This document shows positions 8,975 to 18,923 of a DNA stretch of 64,000 nt, piece after piece (position 1 is the first letter of the stretch; the number at the start of each line of letters is the position of its first letter). The stretch comes from Gordonia alkanivorans NBRC 16433 (GTDB lineage Bacteria; Actinomycetota; Actinomycetes; Mycobacteriales; Mycobacteriaceae), in assembly GCF_000225505.1 (NCBI RefSeq), contig NZ_BACI01000097.1, positions 124,001 through 188,000 of the forward strand, read 5' to 3'. The notes under the pieces were generated by a model that saw only the letters and a program-made list of their open reading frames with translations, had not been told where the DNA came from and searched no databases. A program made the translations under genes and the position numbers.

Positions 8975-10366
8975 TCAACCGTACGACGGCGCGCTGCCCC
9001 GCAGTGCCTCCTTGTTCGGCAATGTCCCGTATTCGATGCGCCCCGGGCGATTTCGGCGCACAAGTGGACCATGCGTCGGCTGTCCGGGTGGCCCGAGCCC
9101 GAGACGTTGGGCGAGCCATGGCGTCTGTTGCCGGAGAGCAACCGCCCACGCCGTGAAAGTATGCCCACCGGGAACCTCGGAGTAGTGGACGTCCATGCCG
9201 GCCGCCCGCGCCGCCCGGTACGACGTCACCACCGCCGGCCGGGTGGAACGGTCACCGCGTCCGACGACGAACGCCCCCGCCGAGTCGGGGTAGCGCCGGC
9301 TCGCCAACAGATGGAGAGGTGTCACCGCCCGGAAGGCCGCCGCGTCGCCCCCGAACGCGGCGTCGACCGTGGTCTTCGTGGAACCGAGAGACGGTTCGGC
9401 TTCGCCGGAGAGGTCCAGGAACGTCGGGTACATCCCCGGACGGGTCGTGGCCAGCTGAAGTGCGCACGTGCCGCCGTACGAAAGCCCGCCGATGGCCCAC
9501 GCCCGCCGGTCCGTCTCGGCGACGGGAAGTGTCCTGCGCGCCCAGCTCGCGACATCGTCGGTCAGATATGTCGCGACCCTCCCCAGCCGGGAATCCAAGC
9601 AGAGCGGGTTGCCGAAGATGCTGCCGGTGCCGTCGGCCAGGATCACGATCGGTGCCAGGCCGTCGTGAGCGCTCGCATAGGAATCCATGGTCGCCGCCAG
9701 CCGGCCCCCGAACAGCCAATCCTCCGGCGAACCGGGCTGACCGGCCAGCAAGACCAGGACCGGAAGCCGAGGTGAGACCGGATCGAAGACGGCCGGCGGC
9801 AGGTAGACCTTGGCCGGTCTGGCTCGGAAACCCGAAACGCTACCGGGAATCCCGGCCGTCAGAATCCTCCCGTGACGTCCGATGTCGCGGGACGGGCGCC
9901 ACTCCGGCAGATCGACGACTCGCTGATGGTGAGCGACCTGCGCCACCGAGACGGTCGGGGCACCCTCGTCGTGGATGAGCGCACCGACGGTCGGGTACCA
10001 GGCATAGAACGTGTTGACGTGCGAGAGCCCGAGCACGACAGCCAGCACTGCGGCCAGTACGGTCACAGATCTCTGGACGACGCCGCGTCCGGCGACGAGA
10101 CGGGGCACCGACAGCAGCAGGCCGAGAACGCCGGCCGCACCCCATGCGCACACCGCCACGGGAACCGATTCGCCCCAGGAATGTTCGATGAAACGACGCA
10201 CCAGCAGGGCCAGCACGACTGTCACGGCAATTGTCACCGGAACCACCACGAACAGATGGCGCTTCCGGGGCGAGAGAATCAGCCAGAGGACCGCGACCAC
10301 ACCGAGGACCGTCACCGTCAGCGGAATCCAGCCGCCGATGATCGACAGACCTACGGCATCACCCAT
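8975..10366 (-). CDS. Membrane-anchored alpha/beta-hydrolase esterase
   Basis: 463 residues from the ATG at 10366. A second ATG at 10372 is only 3 nt from the ribosome binding site (gggagg, 10376-10381), so 10366 fits better. About four N-terminal membrane segments (~residues 5-125) are followed by an extracytoplasmic hydrolase domain of the esterase-D/antigen-85 superfamily. The nucleophile elbow is GLSYGGT, the acid is probably in VGRGDRS, and the base is in PGGHTFTAW. LVLLAGQPGSPEDWL resembles the oxyanion region. It is coupled to the DUF2156 gene by a 2-bp gap, suggesting that the pair acts on the same envelope lipid or glycolipid. The substrate is not deducible. Confidence 0.8.
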   Translation of the reverse strand: MGDAVGLSIIGGWIPLTVTVLGVVAVLWLILSPRKRHLFVVVPVTIAVTVVLALLVRRFIEHSWGESVPVAVCAWGAAGVLGLLLSVPRLVAGRGVVQRSVTVLAAVLAVVLGLSHVNTFYAWYPTVGALIHDEGAPTVSVAQVAHHQRVVDLPEWRPSRDIGRHGRILTAGIPGSVSGFRARPAKVYLPPAVFDPVSPRLPVLVLLAGQPGSPEDWLFGGRLAATMDSYASAHDGLAPIVILADGTGSIFGNPLCLDSRLGRVATYLTDDVASWARRTLPVAETDRRAWAIGGLSYGGTCALQLATTRPGMYPTFLDLSGEAEPSLGSTKTTVDAAFGGDAAAFRAVTPLHLLASRRYPDSAGAFVVGRGDRSTRPAVVTSYRAARAAGMDVHYSEVPGGHTFTAWAVALRQQTPWLAQRLGLGPPGQPTHGPLVRRNRPGRIEYGTLPNKEALRGSAPSYG

Positions 10367-10467
10367 CGCCATGGACCTCCCGAGCAGATGACCCGGCCAG
10401 GTTAGCACTGCGGGACGCCGACAGCGGGGGGCCGATGGCGGCGTTCAACACCCAGAGGGCGAGAACC

Positions 10468-11262
10468 TCATTCCGAGCGGGGAGTCAGAATCCGCGGACC
10501 GTCTGCGGTGACCGCGACCGTGTGTTCCCAGTGGGCGGCGCGAGATCCGTCGTCGGTGACGACCGTCCAGTCGTCGGAGAGGACAGTGGTGTCCACGGTG
10601 CCGAGAGTCAGCATCGGCTCGATCGCGAGCGTCGACCCGATCACCAGCAGCGGGCCCTTGCCCGGCGCGCCCTCGTTCGCGAGGAACGGGTCCATGTGCA
10701 TCTCCCGGCCGATGCCGTGACCGCCGTACCCGTCGACGATGCCGAAGGGACGGCTGAACTTCTCCTCGGCGGCGCGGGTACCGAGTTCGATCGCATGGGA
10801 GATGTCGGTCAGGCGGGCGCCGTCGACCATGGCGGCGATACCGGCCTCCATCGAGAGCCGGGTGGCCTCGGACAGCTCCGCATCGGCCTGCGACAGCTCT
10901 CCGACACCGAAGGTCCAGGCCGAGTCGCCGTGCCAGCCGTCGAGGACCGCACCACAGTCGATGGACACCAGATCGCCTTCGGCGAGAACGACATCGGCCG
11001 ACGGGATTCCGTGGACCACGACCTCGTTCACCGAACTGCAGATCGATCCCGGGAAGCCGTGGTAGCCCTTGAAGGACGGAACGGCGCCGGCCTCGCGGAT
11101 GACGGACTCGGCGACCTCGTCGAGGTCGAGGGTGGTGACCCCTGGCTTCGACACGGCGCGGACGGCCACCAGCGCCGCACCGACGACCGCGCCCGCCGCC
11201 GCCATCGCATCCAGCTCGCCGGCGGAGCGGAACGGGACGCGTTTGCGCTTACGAAAGCCCAT
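10468..11262 (-). CDS. map: Methionine aminopeptidase, type I
   Basis: 264 residues. It removes the initiator methionine from nascent proteins in the cytosol. The five metal ligands are visible: Asp in SIDCGAV, Asp in WHGDSAW, His in [10 protein letters not shown], Glu in AIEPMLTLG and Glu in AHWEHTVAV. The short N-terminus without an SH3-like extension fits the MapA form. It follows adk by 24 bp in the order secY-adk-map, the standard actinobacterial end of the spc region. Confidence 0.95.
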   Translation of the reverse strand: MGFRKRKRVPFRSAGELDAMAAAGAVVGAALVAVRAVSKPGVTTLDLDEVAESVIREAGAVPSFKGYHGFPGSICSSVNEVVVHGIPSADVVLAEGDLVSIDCGAVLDGWHGDSAWTFGVGELSQADAELSEATRLSMEAGIAAMVDGARLTDISHAIELGTRAAEEKFSRPFGIVDGYGGHGIGREMHMDPFLANEGAPGKGPLLVIGSTLAIEPMLTLGTVDTTVLSDDWTVVTDDGSRAAHWEHTVAVTADGPRILTPRSE

Positions 11263-11286
11263 GAGCGGACGCAGTCGTCACCGAGG

Positions 11287-11841
11287 TCAGGAGACGCCGG
11301 CGCCGAGGGCGCTCAGCACACGCTGGTGGACATCCTGGATGTCGCCCACCGCGTCGATGGTCTTCACCTCGTCGCCGTAGTACTCGAGCAGCGGCGAGGT
11401 CTCTTTCGTGTAGACGTCCATCCGGTTGCGGATGACCTCTTCGGTGTCGTCGGCACGACCACGGGCCATCATGCGCTCCACGACGACGTCGGTGTCGACG
11501 ACGAAGGACAGCACGGCGTCGAGCGAGGCGTCGAGATTGGCCAGGATGTCCTTGAGGGCATCGGCCTGCTCGGTCGAACGCGGGAAGCCGTCGAGGATGA
11601 AGCCCTTGGCCGCATCCGGCTCGCCCACCCGGGCACGAACCATGTCGACGGTGATCTCGGACGGGACCAGGTTGCCGGCGTCGAGGTACTTCTTGGCCTC
11701 GATACCAACCGGGGTGCCCTGGGAGATGTTGGCGCGGAACAGGTCACCGGTCGAGATGTGCGGGATGCCGAGGGCTTCGCTCAGCAGTTCCGCCTGGGTG
11801 CCTTTGCCTGCTCCGGGCGGGCCGAGAATAACGAGTCTCAC
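11287..11841 (-). CDS. adk: Adenylate kinase
   Basis: 184 residues; catalyses ATP + AMP <-> 2 ADP. P-loop GPPGAGKGT at residues 7-15, AMP-binding STGDLFR and GFPRST, and a short lid ([16 protein letters not shown]) without the zinc-binding insertion, as in mycobacterial Adk. The ATG at 11841 overlaps the secY stop by 4 bp, so translation is coupled. Confidence 0.96.
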   Translation of the reverse strand: MRLVILGPPGAGKGTQAELLSEALGIPHISTGDLFRANISQGTPVGIEAKKYLDAGNLVPSEITVDMVRARVGEPDAAKGFILDGFPRSTEQADALKDILANLDASLDAVLSFVVDTDVVVERMMARGRADDTEEVIRNRMDVYTKETSPLLEYYGDEVKTIDAVGDIQDVHQRVLSALGAGVS

Positions 11842-13166
11842 TTGAGGAATCCTTCGTACTTGCGTTGCATCAACTGACTGTTGATCTGTTTCATCGTGTC
11901 CAGGCCCACACCGACCATGATCAGTACGGCCGTACCGCCGAACGGCAGGTTCTGGACGTTGCCGCTGTTACCGATCTCGAGGAACAGGTTCGGCAGGACC
12001 GCGATGATACCGAGGTAGATCGAACCCGGCAGAGTGATGCGGCTGAGGACGTAGCCCAGGTACTCCGCGGTCGGGGCGCCCGGCCGGATGCCCGGGATGA
12101 AGCCACCGTACTTCTTCATCTCGTCGGCACGTTCCTCGGGATTGAACGTGACCGCCACGTAGAAGTACGTGAAGAAGATGATCATCAGGAAGTAGACCGC
12201 GATGTAGACCCCGTTGCTGGGATCGGTCAGGTACTTGGTGACGTATTCCTGCCAGGTCGACTGGGTGCCGTCGGTGCTGCGCGTCAGTTCGACGATCAGC
12301 TGCGGCAGGTAGAGCAGCGACGAGGCGAAGATGACCGGGATGACGCCGGCCTGGTTGACCTTCAGCGGCAGGTAGGTCGACGAGCCGCCGTACATCTTGC
12401 GGCCGACCATGCGCTTGGCGTACTGCACCGGAATGCGGCGCTGGCCCTGCTCGATGAAGACGACGCCCGCGACGATGATCAGCGCGGCGACACACACGAG
12501 GGCGAAGACGAGACCGCCGCGGGTGTTGAGGATGGTGCGACCCTCGGCCGGGATACGGGCGGCGATACCGGCGAAGATCAGCAGCGACATGCCGTTGCCG
12601 ATACCGCGCTCGGTGATGAGCTCGCCGAACCACATGACCACACAGGCACCGGCGGTCATGACGAGCACGATGATCATCAGACCGAAGATGCTGGAGTCGT
12701 TGAGGACCTCACCGCTGGTCGCACAGGACTGCGGGAGGAGCTGACCGCGATCGGCGAGGGCGACGATGCCGGTGGACTGGAGGAGCGCCAGGGCCACGGC
12801 GAGATAACGCGTGTACTGCGTCATCTTGGCCTGGCCGGCCTGACCTTCCTTGCGCAGCTGCTCGAACCGCGGGATGACCACCGTGAGCAGCTGGACGATG
12901 ATCGACGCCGTGATGTACGGCATGATGCCGATCGCGAACACCGACAGCTGCAGCAGCGCGCCGCCGGAGAACAGGTTGATCAGGGAGTAGACCGAGCTCG
13001 ACTCACCGGCCGAGACCTCGTCCAGACAGGCCCGGACGGCCTGGTAGTCCACGCCGGGCGACGGCACGGTCGCGCCGAGGCGATACAGGATGATGATGCC
13101 GAGAACGAAGAGGATCTTCTTCCTCAGGTCCGGCGTCCGTATGGCCGCGAAGAGGGGGGAAAGCAC
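11838..13166 (-). CDS. secY: Preprotein translocase subunit SecY
   Basis: 442 residues with ten membrane segments; the central pore of the Sec translocon. Recognisable family blocks are [42 protein letters not shown] and [22 protein letters not shown] start at 13166 with a strong ribosome binding site (aggagg, minus strand, 13171-13176). It is separated from rplO by 200 bp that contain a terminator-like hairpin, so secY-adk-map probably has its own promoter. A mirror-frame open frame covers the whole gene on the plus strand but has no coding logic. Confidence 0.97.
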   Translation of the reverse strand: MLSPLFAAIRTPDLRKKILFVLGIIILYRLGATVPSPGVDYQAVRACLDEVSAGESSSVYSLINLFSGGALLQLSVFAIGIMPYITASIIVQLLTVVIPRFEQLRKEGQAGQAKMTQYTRYLAVALALLQSTGIVALADRGQLLPQSCATSGEVLNDSSIFGLMIIVLVMTAGACVVMWFGELITERGIGNGMSLLIFAGIAARIPAEGRTILNTRGGLVFALVCVAALIIVAGVVFIEQGQRRIPVQYAKRMVGRKMYGGSSTYLPLKVNQAGVIPVIFASSLLYLPQLIVELTRSTDGTQSTWQEYVTKYLTDPSNGVYIAVYFLMIIFFTYFYVAVTFNPEERADEMKKYGGFIPGIRPGAPTAEYLGYVLSRITLPGSIYLGIIAVLPNLFLEIGNSGNVQNLPFGGTAVLIMVGVGLDTMKQINSQLMQRKYEGFLK

Positions 13167-13320
13167 TAACTCCTCCTAGGAACGACCACGCGAGGGCAAT
13201 CTTCCGGGTCGGTCACGACCCGATCCCCGTGTGCTCGGCAATCGACAATGTTCGGGATGCGGCGATCTTGCGGATGCGGCAGACAACGTCTGAAACTCTA
13301 ACAGTGACGCCGAAACGCCC

Positions 13321-13353
13321 CGGTCGGGCGGCAGCGTAGCTGCCGCCCGACCG
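13321..13353 (-). terminator. Strong hairpin between rplO and secY
   Basis: A perfect 15-bp inverted repeat: CGGTCGGGCGGCAGC at 13321-13335, loop GTA, and GCTGCCGCCCGACCG at 13339-13353. It lies 14 bp after the rplO stop on the minus strand and would end or attenuate the ribosomal-protein transcript before secY. There is no clear T-tract. Confidence 0.7.
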
Positions 13354-13366
13354 CGGGTTTGTTCCG

Positions 13367-13807
13367 TCAGAGTTCGGTGACGCTGCCTCCGGCAGCGGCG
13401 ATCTTCTCCTTGGCGGAGGCGGTGAACTTGTCGGCGGTGATGTCGACCTTGACGGAGAGCTCTCCGTCGCCGAGCACCTTCACCAACTGGTTCTTGCGCA
13501 CAGCGCCCGCGGCGACGAGCTCGTCGACGCCGATGGTGCCGCCCTGCGGGAAGAGACGCGCGATGTCGCCGACGTTGACGACCTGGTACTCGACCCGGTT
13601 GCGGTTGGTGAAGCCCTTGAGCTTCGGCAGCCGCATGTGGATCGGCATCTGGCCACCCTCGAAGCCGGCGGGCACGTTCTTACGTGCCTTGGTGCCCTTG
13701 GTGCCGCGGCCCGCGGTCTTACCCTTGGACCCCTCACCGCGACCCACGCGGGTCTTGTCGGTCTTCGACCCCGGTGCGGGGCGAAGGTGATGGAGTTTGA
13801 TGGTCAT
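13367..13807 (-). CDS. rplO: 50S ribosomal protein L15
   Basis: 146 residues; [20 protein letters not shown] at the start and the glycine-rich [12 protein letters not shown] loop are diagnostic for L15, a late-assembling 23S rRNA-binding protein. ATG at 13807 begins 3 bp after the rpmD stop. Last gene of the rpsH-rplO ribosomal block. Confidence 0.97.
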   Translation of the reverse strand: MTIKLHHLRPAPGSKTDKTRVGRGEGSKGKTAGRGTKGTKARKNVPAGFEGGQMPIHMRLPKLKGFTNRNRVEYQVVNVGDIARLFPQGGTIGVDELVAAGAVRKNQLVKVLGDGELSVKVDITADKFTASAKEKIAAAGGSVTEL

Positions 13808-13810
13808 TGC

Positions 13811-13990
13811 TTAAACCTCTTCGACTGTCACGAGGTGACGAACCGCGTTGATGAGGCCGCGGTTGATCGGCGTGTCCTCGCGGGTGACGGTCTGGCGGAT
13901 GCCCTTCAGTCCGAGGGTCCGCAGGCTGTCACGCTGGTTCTTCTTGGTACCGATGGTGCCCTTGACCTGGGTGATCTTCAGCTCGGCCAT
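13811..13990 (-). CDS. rpmD: 50S ribosomal protein L30
   Basis: 59 residues starting [11 protein letters not shown] at the ATG at 13990. The family core [15 protein letters not shown] and the ending [17 protein letters not shown] are complete. A longer in-frame reading from 14182 only covers rpsE in the wrong frame and should not be used. Two bp follow the rpsE stop and three bp precede rplO. Confidence 0.96.
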   Translation of the reverse strand: MAELKITQVKGTIGTKKNQRDSLRTLGLKGIRQTVTREDTPINRGLINAVRHLVTVEEV

Positions 13991-13992
13991 GA

Positions 13993-14640
13993 TCAGACTC
14001 CCTGTCCCGCTCGAGCGCGCAGCATACCCGCCGGGGCGACGTCCTCGATCGGCAGGCCACGACGGGCCGCGACCTCTTCGGGACGCTGCAGCATCTTCAG
14101 TGCCGCCACGGTGGCGTGGACGACGTTGATGGCGTTGTCGGAGCCGAGGCTCTTGGCGAGAACGTCGTGGACGCCCGCGCACTCGAGCACGGCACGCACC
14201 GCGCCACCGGCGATCACACCGGTACCGGGGCTGGCCGGGCGCAGCATGACGACGCCGGCAGCAGCCTCACCCTGAACCGGGTGGGTCACGGTGCCACCGA
14301 TCAGCGGCACGCGGAAGAAGTTCTTGCGAGCCTCTTCGACGCCCTTCTGGATCGCAGCCGGAACTTCCTTGGCCTTGCCGTAGCCGACGCCGACCATGCC
14401 CTGGCCGTCGCCGACGACCACGAGAGCGGTGAACGAGAAACGACGTCCACCCTTGACCACCTTCGAGACGCGGTTGATGGTCACCACGCGCTCGAGCTGG
14501 TTGCGGTCCTGGTCGCGGCCGCCGCGATCGCGACGGTCTCCGCGGCCACCGCCGCGACGGTCGTTGCCGCCACCTGCGTTGTTCTGGTTGTTGTCGTTAC
14601 CGGCGGGTCCGTTTCCGCCGTCACGCTGACGTCCGGGCAT
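13993..14640 (-). CDS. rpsE: 30S ribosomal protein S5
   Basis: 215 residues. From ~residue 48 it is a normal S5 ([53 protein letters not shown]). The first ~45 residues are a low-complexity extension rich in Asn, Gly, Asp and Arg. Mycobacterial S5 also carries a charged N-terminal extension, so it is lineage-typical rather than an error. It lies in the rpsH-rplF-rplR-rpsE-rpmD-rplO block. Confidence 0.96.
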   Translation of the reverse strand: MPGRQRDGGNGPAGNDNNQNNAGGGNDRRGGGRGDRRDRGGRDQDRNQLERVVTINRVSKVVKGGRRFSFTALVVVGDGQGMVGVGYGKAKEVPAAIQKGVEEARKNFFRVPLIGGTVTHPVQGEAAAGVVMLRPASPGTGVIAGGAVRAVLECAGVHDVLAKSLGSDNAINVVHATVAALKMLQRPEEVAARRGLPIEDVAPAGMLRARAGQGV

Positions 14641-14686
14641 CAGAGGTTCCCTCCGGTGTTGTGGGTGTAGCTGGTGAAGATGGTCA

Positions 14687-15091
14687 TCAGAAGCTCAGGC
14701 CTCCCTCACGGGCGGCATCCGCGAGCGCGGCGATACGGCCGTGGTAGTCCTTGCCACCGCGGTCGAACACGACGGCCTCGACGCCGGCAGCCTTGGCACG
14801 GGCGGCGATGAGCTCGCCGACCTTGCGGGCCTGGGCCGACTTGTCGCCGCCTGCCGCGCGCACGTCGGCCTCGATCGACGACGCGGCGGCCAGCGTCTTG
14901 CCGGCCAGGTCGTCGATGAGCTGCACGTGGATGTGGCGCGAGCTGCGCTTGACCGCGAGACGCGGGCGAGCCGGGGTTCCGCTGACCTTCTTGCGGAGAC
15001 GGAAGTGCCGGTTGACGGTCGCCTTGCGACGACGCGTCGACACGTCCTTGCCGAGGGGCTTACGGCTGGTCTTGGTAGCTGTGTCACTCAT
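14687..15091 (-). CDS. rplR: 50S ribosomal protein L18
   Basis: 134 residues; binds 5S rRNA. Motifs: [29 protein letters not shown] and the C-terminal [20 protein letters not shown]. The ATG at 15091 lies 3 bp after the rplF stop; rpsE follows after 46 bp. Confidence 0.96.
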   Translation of the reverse strand: MSDTATKTSRKPLGKDVSTRRRKATVNRHFRLRKKVSGTPARPRLAVKRSSRHIHVQLIDDLAGKTLAAASSIEADVRAAGGDKSAQARKVGELIAARAKAAGVEAVVFDRGGKDYHGRIAALADAAREGGLSF

Positions 15092-15094
15092 GGC

Positions 15095-15631
15095 TTACTT
15101 ACCCGTCTTTCCGACCTTGCGACGGATCTGCTCACCCTCGTAGCGAATGCCCTTGCCCTTGTAGGGGTCCGGACGACGCAGGCGGCGGATGTTCGCCGAG
15201 ATCTGGCCGACTTGCTGCTTGTCGATACCCGTGACCGAGAACTTGGTCGGGGACTCCACTGCGAAGGTGATGCCTTCGGGGGCCTCGATCGGCACGGGAT
15301 GGCTGTAACCGAGGGCGAACTCGAGGTCCTTGCCCTTCGCCTGGACGCGGTAGCCGACACCGAAGATCTCCATCTTCGTGGTGTAGCCCTGCGTGACGCC
15401 GATGACCAGGTTGTTGATCAGCGAACGGCTCAGGCCGTGCAGCGCGCGGCTGCGACGCTCGTCGTTGGGGCGGGTGACAACGATGGTGTTGTCTTCCTTG
15501 GCGACCTCGATGGGCTCCGAGACGGTGAGCGAGAGCTCGCCCTTGGGGCCCTTCACGGCCACGCGCTGTCCGTCGACGGTGACGTCGACGCCCGCGGGGA
15601 TCTCGATGGGGTTCTTTCCGATACGCGACAT
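15095..15631 (-). CDS. rplF: 50S ribosomal protein L6
   Basis: 178 residues from the ATG at 15631 ([15 protein letters not shown]), the canonical L6 start; an in-frame start at 15835 runs back through rpsH and is spurious. The two L6 repeats and the ending [19 protein letters not shown] are present. Thirteen bp after the rpsH stop. Confidence 0.97.
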   Translation of the reverse strand: MSRIGKNPIEIPAGVDVTVDGQRVAVKGPKGELSLTVSEPIEVAKEDNTIVVTRPNDERRSRALHGLSRSLINNLVIGVTQGYTTKMEIFGVGYRVQAKGKDLEFALGYSHPVPIEAPEGITFAVESPTKFSVTGIDKQQVGQISANIRRLRRPDPYKGKGIRYEGEQIRRKVGKTGK

Positions 15632-15644
15632 GTCGTTCCCTCCC

Positions 15645-16043
15645 CTACCAGACGTAGGCGAGGACTTCGCCGCCCACGCCCTGGTTGGCTGCCTGGCGAT
15701 CGGTGAGCAGACCCGACGACGTGGAGATGATGGCCACGCCGAGGCCGCCCAGCACCTTGGGCAGGTTGGTGGACTTTGCATAGATCCGGAGGCCCGGCTT
15801 CGACACGCGGCGCAGTCCAGCGATGGAGCGCTCACGGCTCGGGCCGTACTTCAGGGAGACGATGAGGCTCTTGCCGACCTCCGCATCCTCGATGCGGTAG
15901 TCGGTGATGTAGCCCTCACGCTTGAGGATCTCGGCGATGTTCACCTTGATCTTCGACGACGGGAGTTTCACCTCGTCGTGGTACGCCGAGTTGGCGTTGC
16001 GCAGACGTGTCAAGAAGTCTGCGATCGGGTCAGTCATGGTCAT
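15645..16043 (-). CDS. rpsH: 30S ribosomal protein S8
   Basis: 132 residues; [15 protein letters not shown] at the N-terminus and [11 protein letters not shown] at the C-terminus are S8 signatures. Two ATGs (16043 and 16037) are in frame; MTMTDP or MTDP could be used. It is the first gene of the distal spc half here: upstream is not rpsN, as in the usual operon, but the divergent sugar dehydrogenase gene, so a promoter must lie in 16044-16309. Confidence 0.96.
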   Translation of the reverse strand: MTMTDPIADFLTRLRNANSAYHDEVKLPSSKIKVNIAEILKREGYITDYRIEDAEVGKSLIVSLKYGPSRERSIAGLRRVSKPGLRIYAKSTNLPKVLGGLGVAIISTSSGLLTDRQAANQGVGGEVLAYVW

Positions 16044-16309
16044 GGGTGACCGTCAACCTTTCTCGTGGCGGTTCCCATACAGCGCCGATGAGAGGGAAAT
16101 CCCTCTGACCTGCGGTGGGCCTTCCACGAAGTGGATAGTTTCTGAAGGTTCTCGCCGCCGGTGCCCTTGGCTTTTCGCCGGCACCGGAGACTATTCAGTT
16201 GTGTCCCGGGCACCTGAGGTGCACAGGCAACCGGTCTAGTGTAGGGAATCTGCTGGCCAGACCCAAATCGGGCCCGGGAGCGCCACCGAGATCGGGCACC
16301 ATCGAGGGT

Positions 16310-17398
16310 ATGGATCGCCGCCAGCTTCTCACCGCCGGGCTGCTCGGGTTCACCGGCGCCGTACTCACCTCCGGCTGCTCGGGCGCCGACGTCGTCCGCC
16401 CCTCACCGTCGCGCGACGGGCAGAGAGACACCGAGGACACGGGGAGGACAGCCGTCGAGGTGATCGCCTCGGGACTGAACGTGCCGTGGGCAATGGGATT
16501 CCTCCGCGGCGGCGATGCGTTGGTCACCCAACGCGACGACGCCACGATCGTGCGGGTGTCCGGGTCGGGCGAGGTCCGGACCGTCGGCGAGATCGGCGAC
16601 GCCGCGCCTCGCGGCGAGGGTGGGCTGCAGGGCATCGCGATCGCCCCGGGCGCCGAGGACGCGGTGTTCGTCTACTACACCACCGACTCCGACAACCGGC
16701 TCGTCCGGCTGGACTTCGACGGCCGGCGACTCACCGGTCCGCGCACGCTCCTGCGCGGCCTCGACGCCGCCTACAACCACCACGGCGGTGCGCTCGTCTT
16801 CGATGCCGACGGCAGCCTCTTCGTCGCGGTCGGCGATGCAGCCGAACCCGCTGTCGCACAAGACATACGGTCCCTCAACGGCAAGATCCTACGTGTGGAC
16901 ACCGAGGGTCGCCCATGGCCCGGCAACCCGTTCGGCAACGAGGTCTACTCCTACGGCCATCGCAACGTGGAAGGGTTGGCATTCGACGGCGCGGGCCGCC
17001 TGTGGGCAACCGAGTTCGGCCAGAACCGGCGCGACGAACTCAACCTCATCCGGCGCGGCGGCAACTATGGCTGGCCCGAGTTCGAAGGCGAATCCGACGA
17101 TCCTCGGTTCATCGCCCCGAAGGTCACCTGGACCCCGCAGGAGGCCTCGCCGGCCGGCCTCACGATCGTCGGTGATCGCGCGTACGTCGCCGCGTTGCGC
17201 GGCCGGAGGCTGTGGGAGGTGCCCCTCGACGGGGAGTCGGCCGGTCAACCGGCGAGTCACCTCACCGACGACTACGGACGGATCCGCGCGGTGGCCGCGG
17301 CACCCGACGGTTCGCTCTGGGTGAGCACGAGCAACACCGACGGCCGCGGACAGCCCACCGATGACGACGATCGCATACTGCGCGTGATTGCCGGCTGA
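16310..17398 (+). CDS. PQQ-type sugar dehydrogenase lipoprotein
   Basis: 362 residues from the ATG at 16310. The signal sequence MDRRQLLTAGLLGF ends in a lipobox (LTSGC), so it is a lipid-anchored extracytoplasmic protein. The body is a six-bladed propeller of the soluble glucose/aldose dehydrogenase (GSDH, YliI-like) family: GLNVPWAMGFL, GGLQGIAIAPG, NHHGGALVFDADGSLFVAVGD with the probable catalytic His, SYGHRNVEGLAFD, EFGQNRRDELN and GGNYGWPEFEG. Known relatives oxidise aldose sugars with PQQ, but many actinobacterial members are uncharacterised and no PQQ synthesis genes are in view. Divergent from rpsH. Confidence 0.88.
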   Translation: MDRRQLLTAGLLGFTGAVLTSGCSGADVVRPSPSRDGQRDTEDTGRTAVEVIASGLNVPWAMGFLRGGDALVTQRDDATIVRVSGSGEVRTVGEIGDAAPRGEGGLQGIAIAPGAEDAVFVYYTTDSDNRLVRLDFDGRRLTGPRTLLRGLDAAYNHHGGALVFDADGSLFVAVGDAAEPAVAQDIRSLNGKILRVDTEGRPWPGNPFGNEVYSYGHRNVEGLAFDGAGRLWATEFGQNRRDELNLIRRGGNYGWPEFEGESDDPRFIAPKVTWTPQEASPAGLTIVGDRAYVAALRGRRLWEVPLDGESAGQPASHLTDDYGRIRAVAAAPDGSLWVSTSNTDGRGQPTDDDDRILRVIAG

Positions 17399-17542
17399 CA
17401 CGACGCCGTCGACAGCAGTCTCGCCGAAATGTCCATTCGCCCACCGCGCGTTGGTGCGATGTGTTTACGGTGGGTCTCGGATGAGGGTCCGTCGGACGGG
17501 ATCTCGCCAACCGCGCGGGACGTCGGACCCAGAGAGGTCGCG

Positions 17543-18154
17543 ATGAACCGAAGGATCACCACCACTCTCATAGCCGGTGCAGCAAGCCTGACAGTCGCCG
17601 TATCAACACTCGCCGGCGCGGGCAACGCCGCCGCACAAGGCAAGGGAGTCGAGATCACCGCCGTCGACAACAAGAACTGCACCGCCACCTTCACACTCAC
17701 CAACTACACGAATTCAACTTTCTACCAACCAGATTGGTGGTTCAAGCAGGAAGCGAACCAGGACTGGATCAATGCCACCGGGAACGTCGGAGACCTGACG
17801 GCTCCGTGGCGGTACGTCAACGGGATCCCGTGGCCCATGGCCCGCTGGGTCCAACGAGAAGACGGCACCAAACTGTTTTCCCAACTCGCGCCCGGCGTGC
17901 CCCCGGCTGGTGGCGGTGTGCCGTACAACAGCAGTGCCCAACCGGACGGTTTCGTCAGCACGGCGACGGTCAATCTCAAGACCGTCACCAATCCCGCGCC
18001 ACCGGCACCCTCGCCGGAGGGCACCCAAACCATCTACTACCGCATCAAGTCGGGCCCCCAGACCGCTGACCGGCGGCCGACCCCGCAGGAACTGGTTGTC
18101 ACCGGCTGCCAGTCGGGATCCGGCTCTCTCGACTGGGGCTCTCTGCGTTTCTGA
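17543..18154 (+). CDS. Secreted protein of unknown function
   Basis: 203 residues from the ATG at 17543, preceded by gagagg (17532-17537). Sec signal peptide of ~34 residues ending near AGAGNAAAQG. The mature protein is rich in Trp, Asn, Thr and Pro (PDWWFKQEANQDW; PWRYVNGIPWPMARWVQRE) with two cysteines (KNCTATF, VTGCQSG), suggesting one disulfide in a beta-rich exported domain. I do not recognise the family. An upstream in-frame ATG at 17429 would bury the signal peptide. Confidence 0.7.
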   Translation: MNRRITTTLIAGAASLTVAVSTLAGAGNAAAQGKGVEITAVDNKNCTATFTLTNYTNSTFYQPDWWFKQEANQDWINATGNVGDLTAPWRYVNGIPWPMARWVQREDGTKLFSQLAPGVPPAGGGVPYNSSAQPDGFVSTATVNLKTVTNPAPPAPSPEGTQTIYYRIKSGPQTADRRPTPQELVVTGCQSGSGSLDWGSLRF

Positions 18155-18412
18155 CCCGCCACGCCGACGCGGCCCACGATCGTCGTCCGACCACTCCGTG
18201 GCCGGCGCGGGCATCCCCGGCGGTCACCGGTTTCCGCAGGCACCATGACGACATCGCGTATTCAGCGCGAGTTCCGCCCAGGGCAGCGCACTATTCACCA
18301 GGCCGCACATGTGTATGCCGGCGAAAGCTCCGGCAGTGTTCCGGTCGGCAACAAATCGGCGTCGATCGGCAGAACCACAACCATCGTGCGCGCCGTATGC
18401 CATCGTCGAGCC

Positions 18413-18742
18413 ATGCACTCGACCCGGCTGCCCGAACTCGTCGACGAGCTCCTGACCACCGCACATGGGGCCAGGAGCCGTCGCGCTGCGCACACGCTGT
18501 ACGGCGACTCCTCACGGCACCTGCGACAGACGGTTATCGCGCTGGTCGCCGGAGCCACGTTGTCCGATCACGAAAGCCCCACCGAGGCAACCCTTCACGT
18601 CCTCCGGGGCCACGTCTCCCTCAAGACGGGCGAGCACAACTGGGATGGCCGGCAGGGCGACCTCGTCACGATCCCTCCCGAGCGTCACGGACTCACCGCC
18701 CGCGAGGATTCCGCGGTGCTGCTGACAGTCGCCACGCACTGA
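18413..18742 (+). CDS. Cupin-domain protein
   Basis: 109 residues from the ATG at 18413 (MHSTRLPELVDELL). The single beta-barrel pattern is visible: GATLSDHESPTEATLHVLRG, HVSLKTGEHNWDGRQGDLV, IPPERHGLTA and DSAVLLTVATH, like small cupins placed next to metabolic or regulatory genes. Metal-binding residues are incomplete (His in SDHES and PERHG). It lies just upstream of narG in the same direction, 181 bp away, so a role connected with nitrate respiration is possible but only contextual. The start is uncertain, as a frame is open from 18245. Confidence 0.65.
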   Translation: MHSTRLPELVDELLTTAHGARSRRAAHTLYGDSSRHLRQTVIALVAGATLSDHESPTEATLHVLRGHVSLKTGEHNWDGRQGDLVTIPPERHGLTAREDSAVLLTVATH

Positions 18743-18923
18743 CCCACGACGCCGAAGCACGTCGGACCTACGCAATCGATGAGCGCAACCTGCCCTGGGG
18801 TCCGCAATTGTTCGAGTGCGGATTTGATTTCCCGACACACCATTCTTGAGATTGTTTGTCGCATTCGCGTCGAATCGAGGAAATAGCAGATATCGCCTGA
18901 CACAGATGTGTATCGTGGCGCGC

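Noticed and set aside
11865..13169. 434-residue plus-strand frame over secY
   Set aside because: Antisense shadow of SecY, His/Asp/Arg-rich with no membrane or domain pattern.
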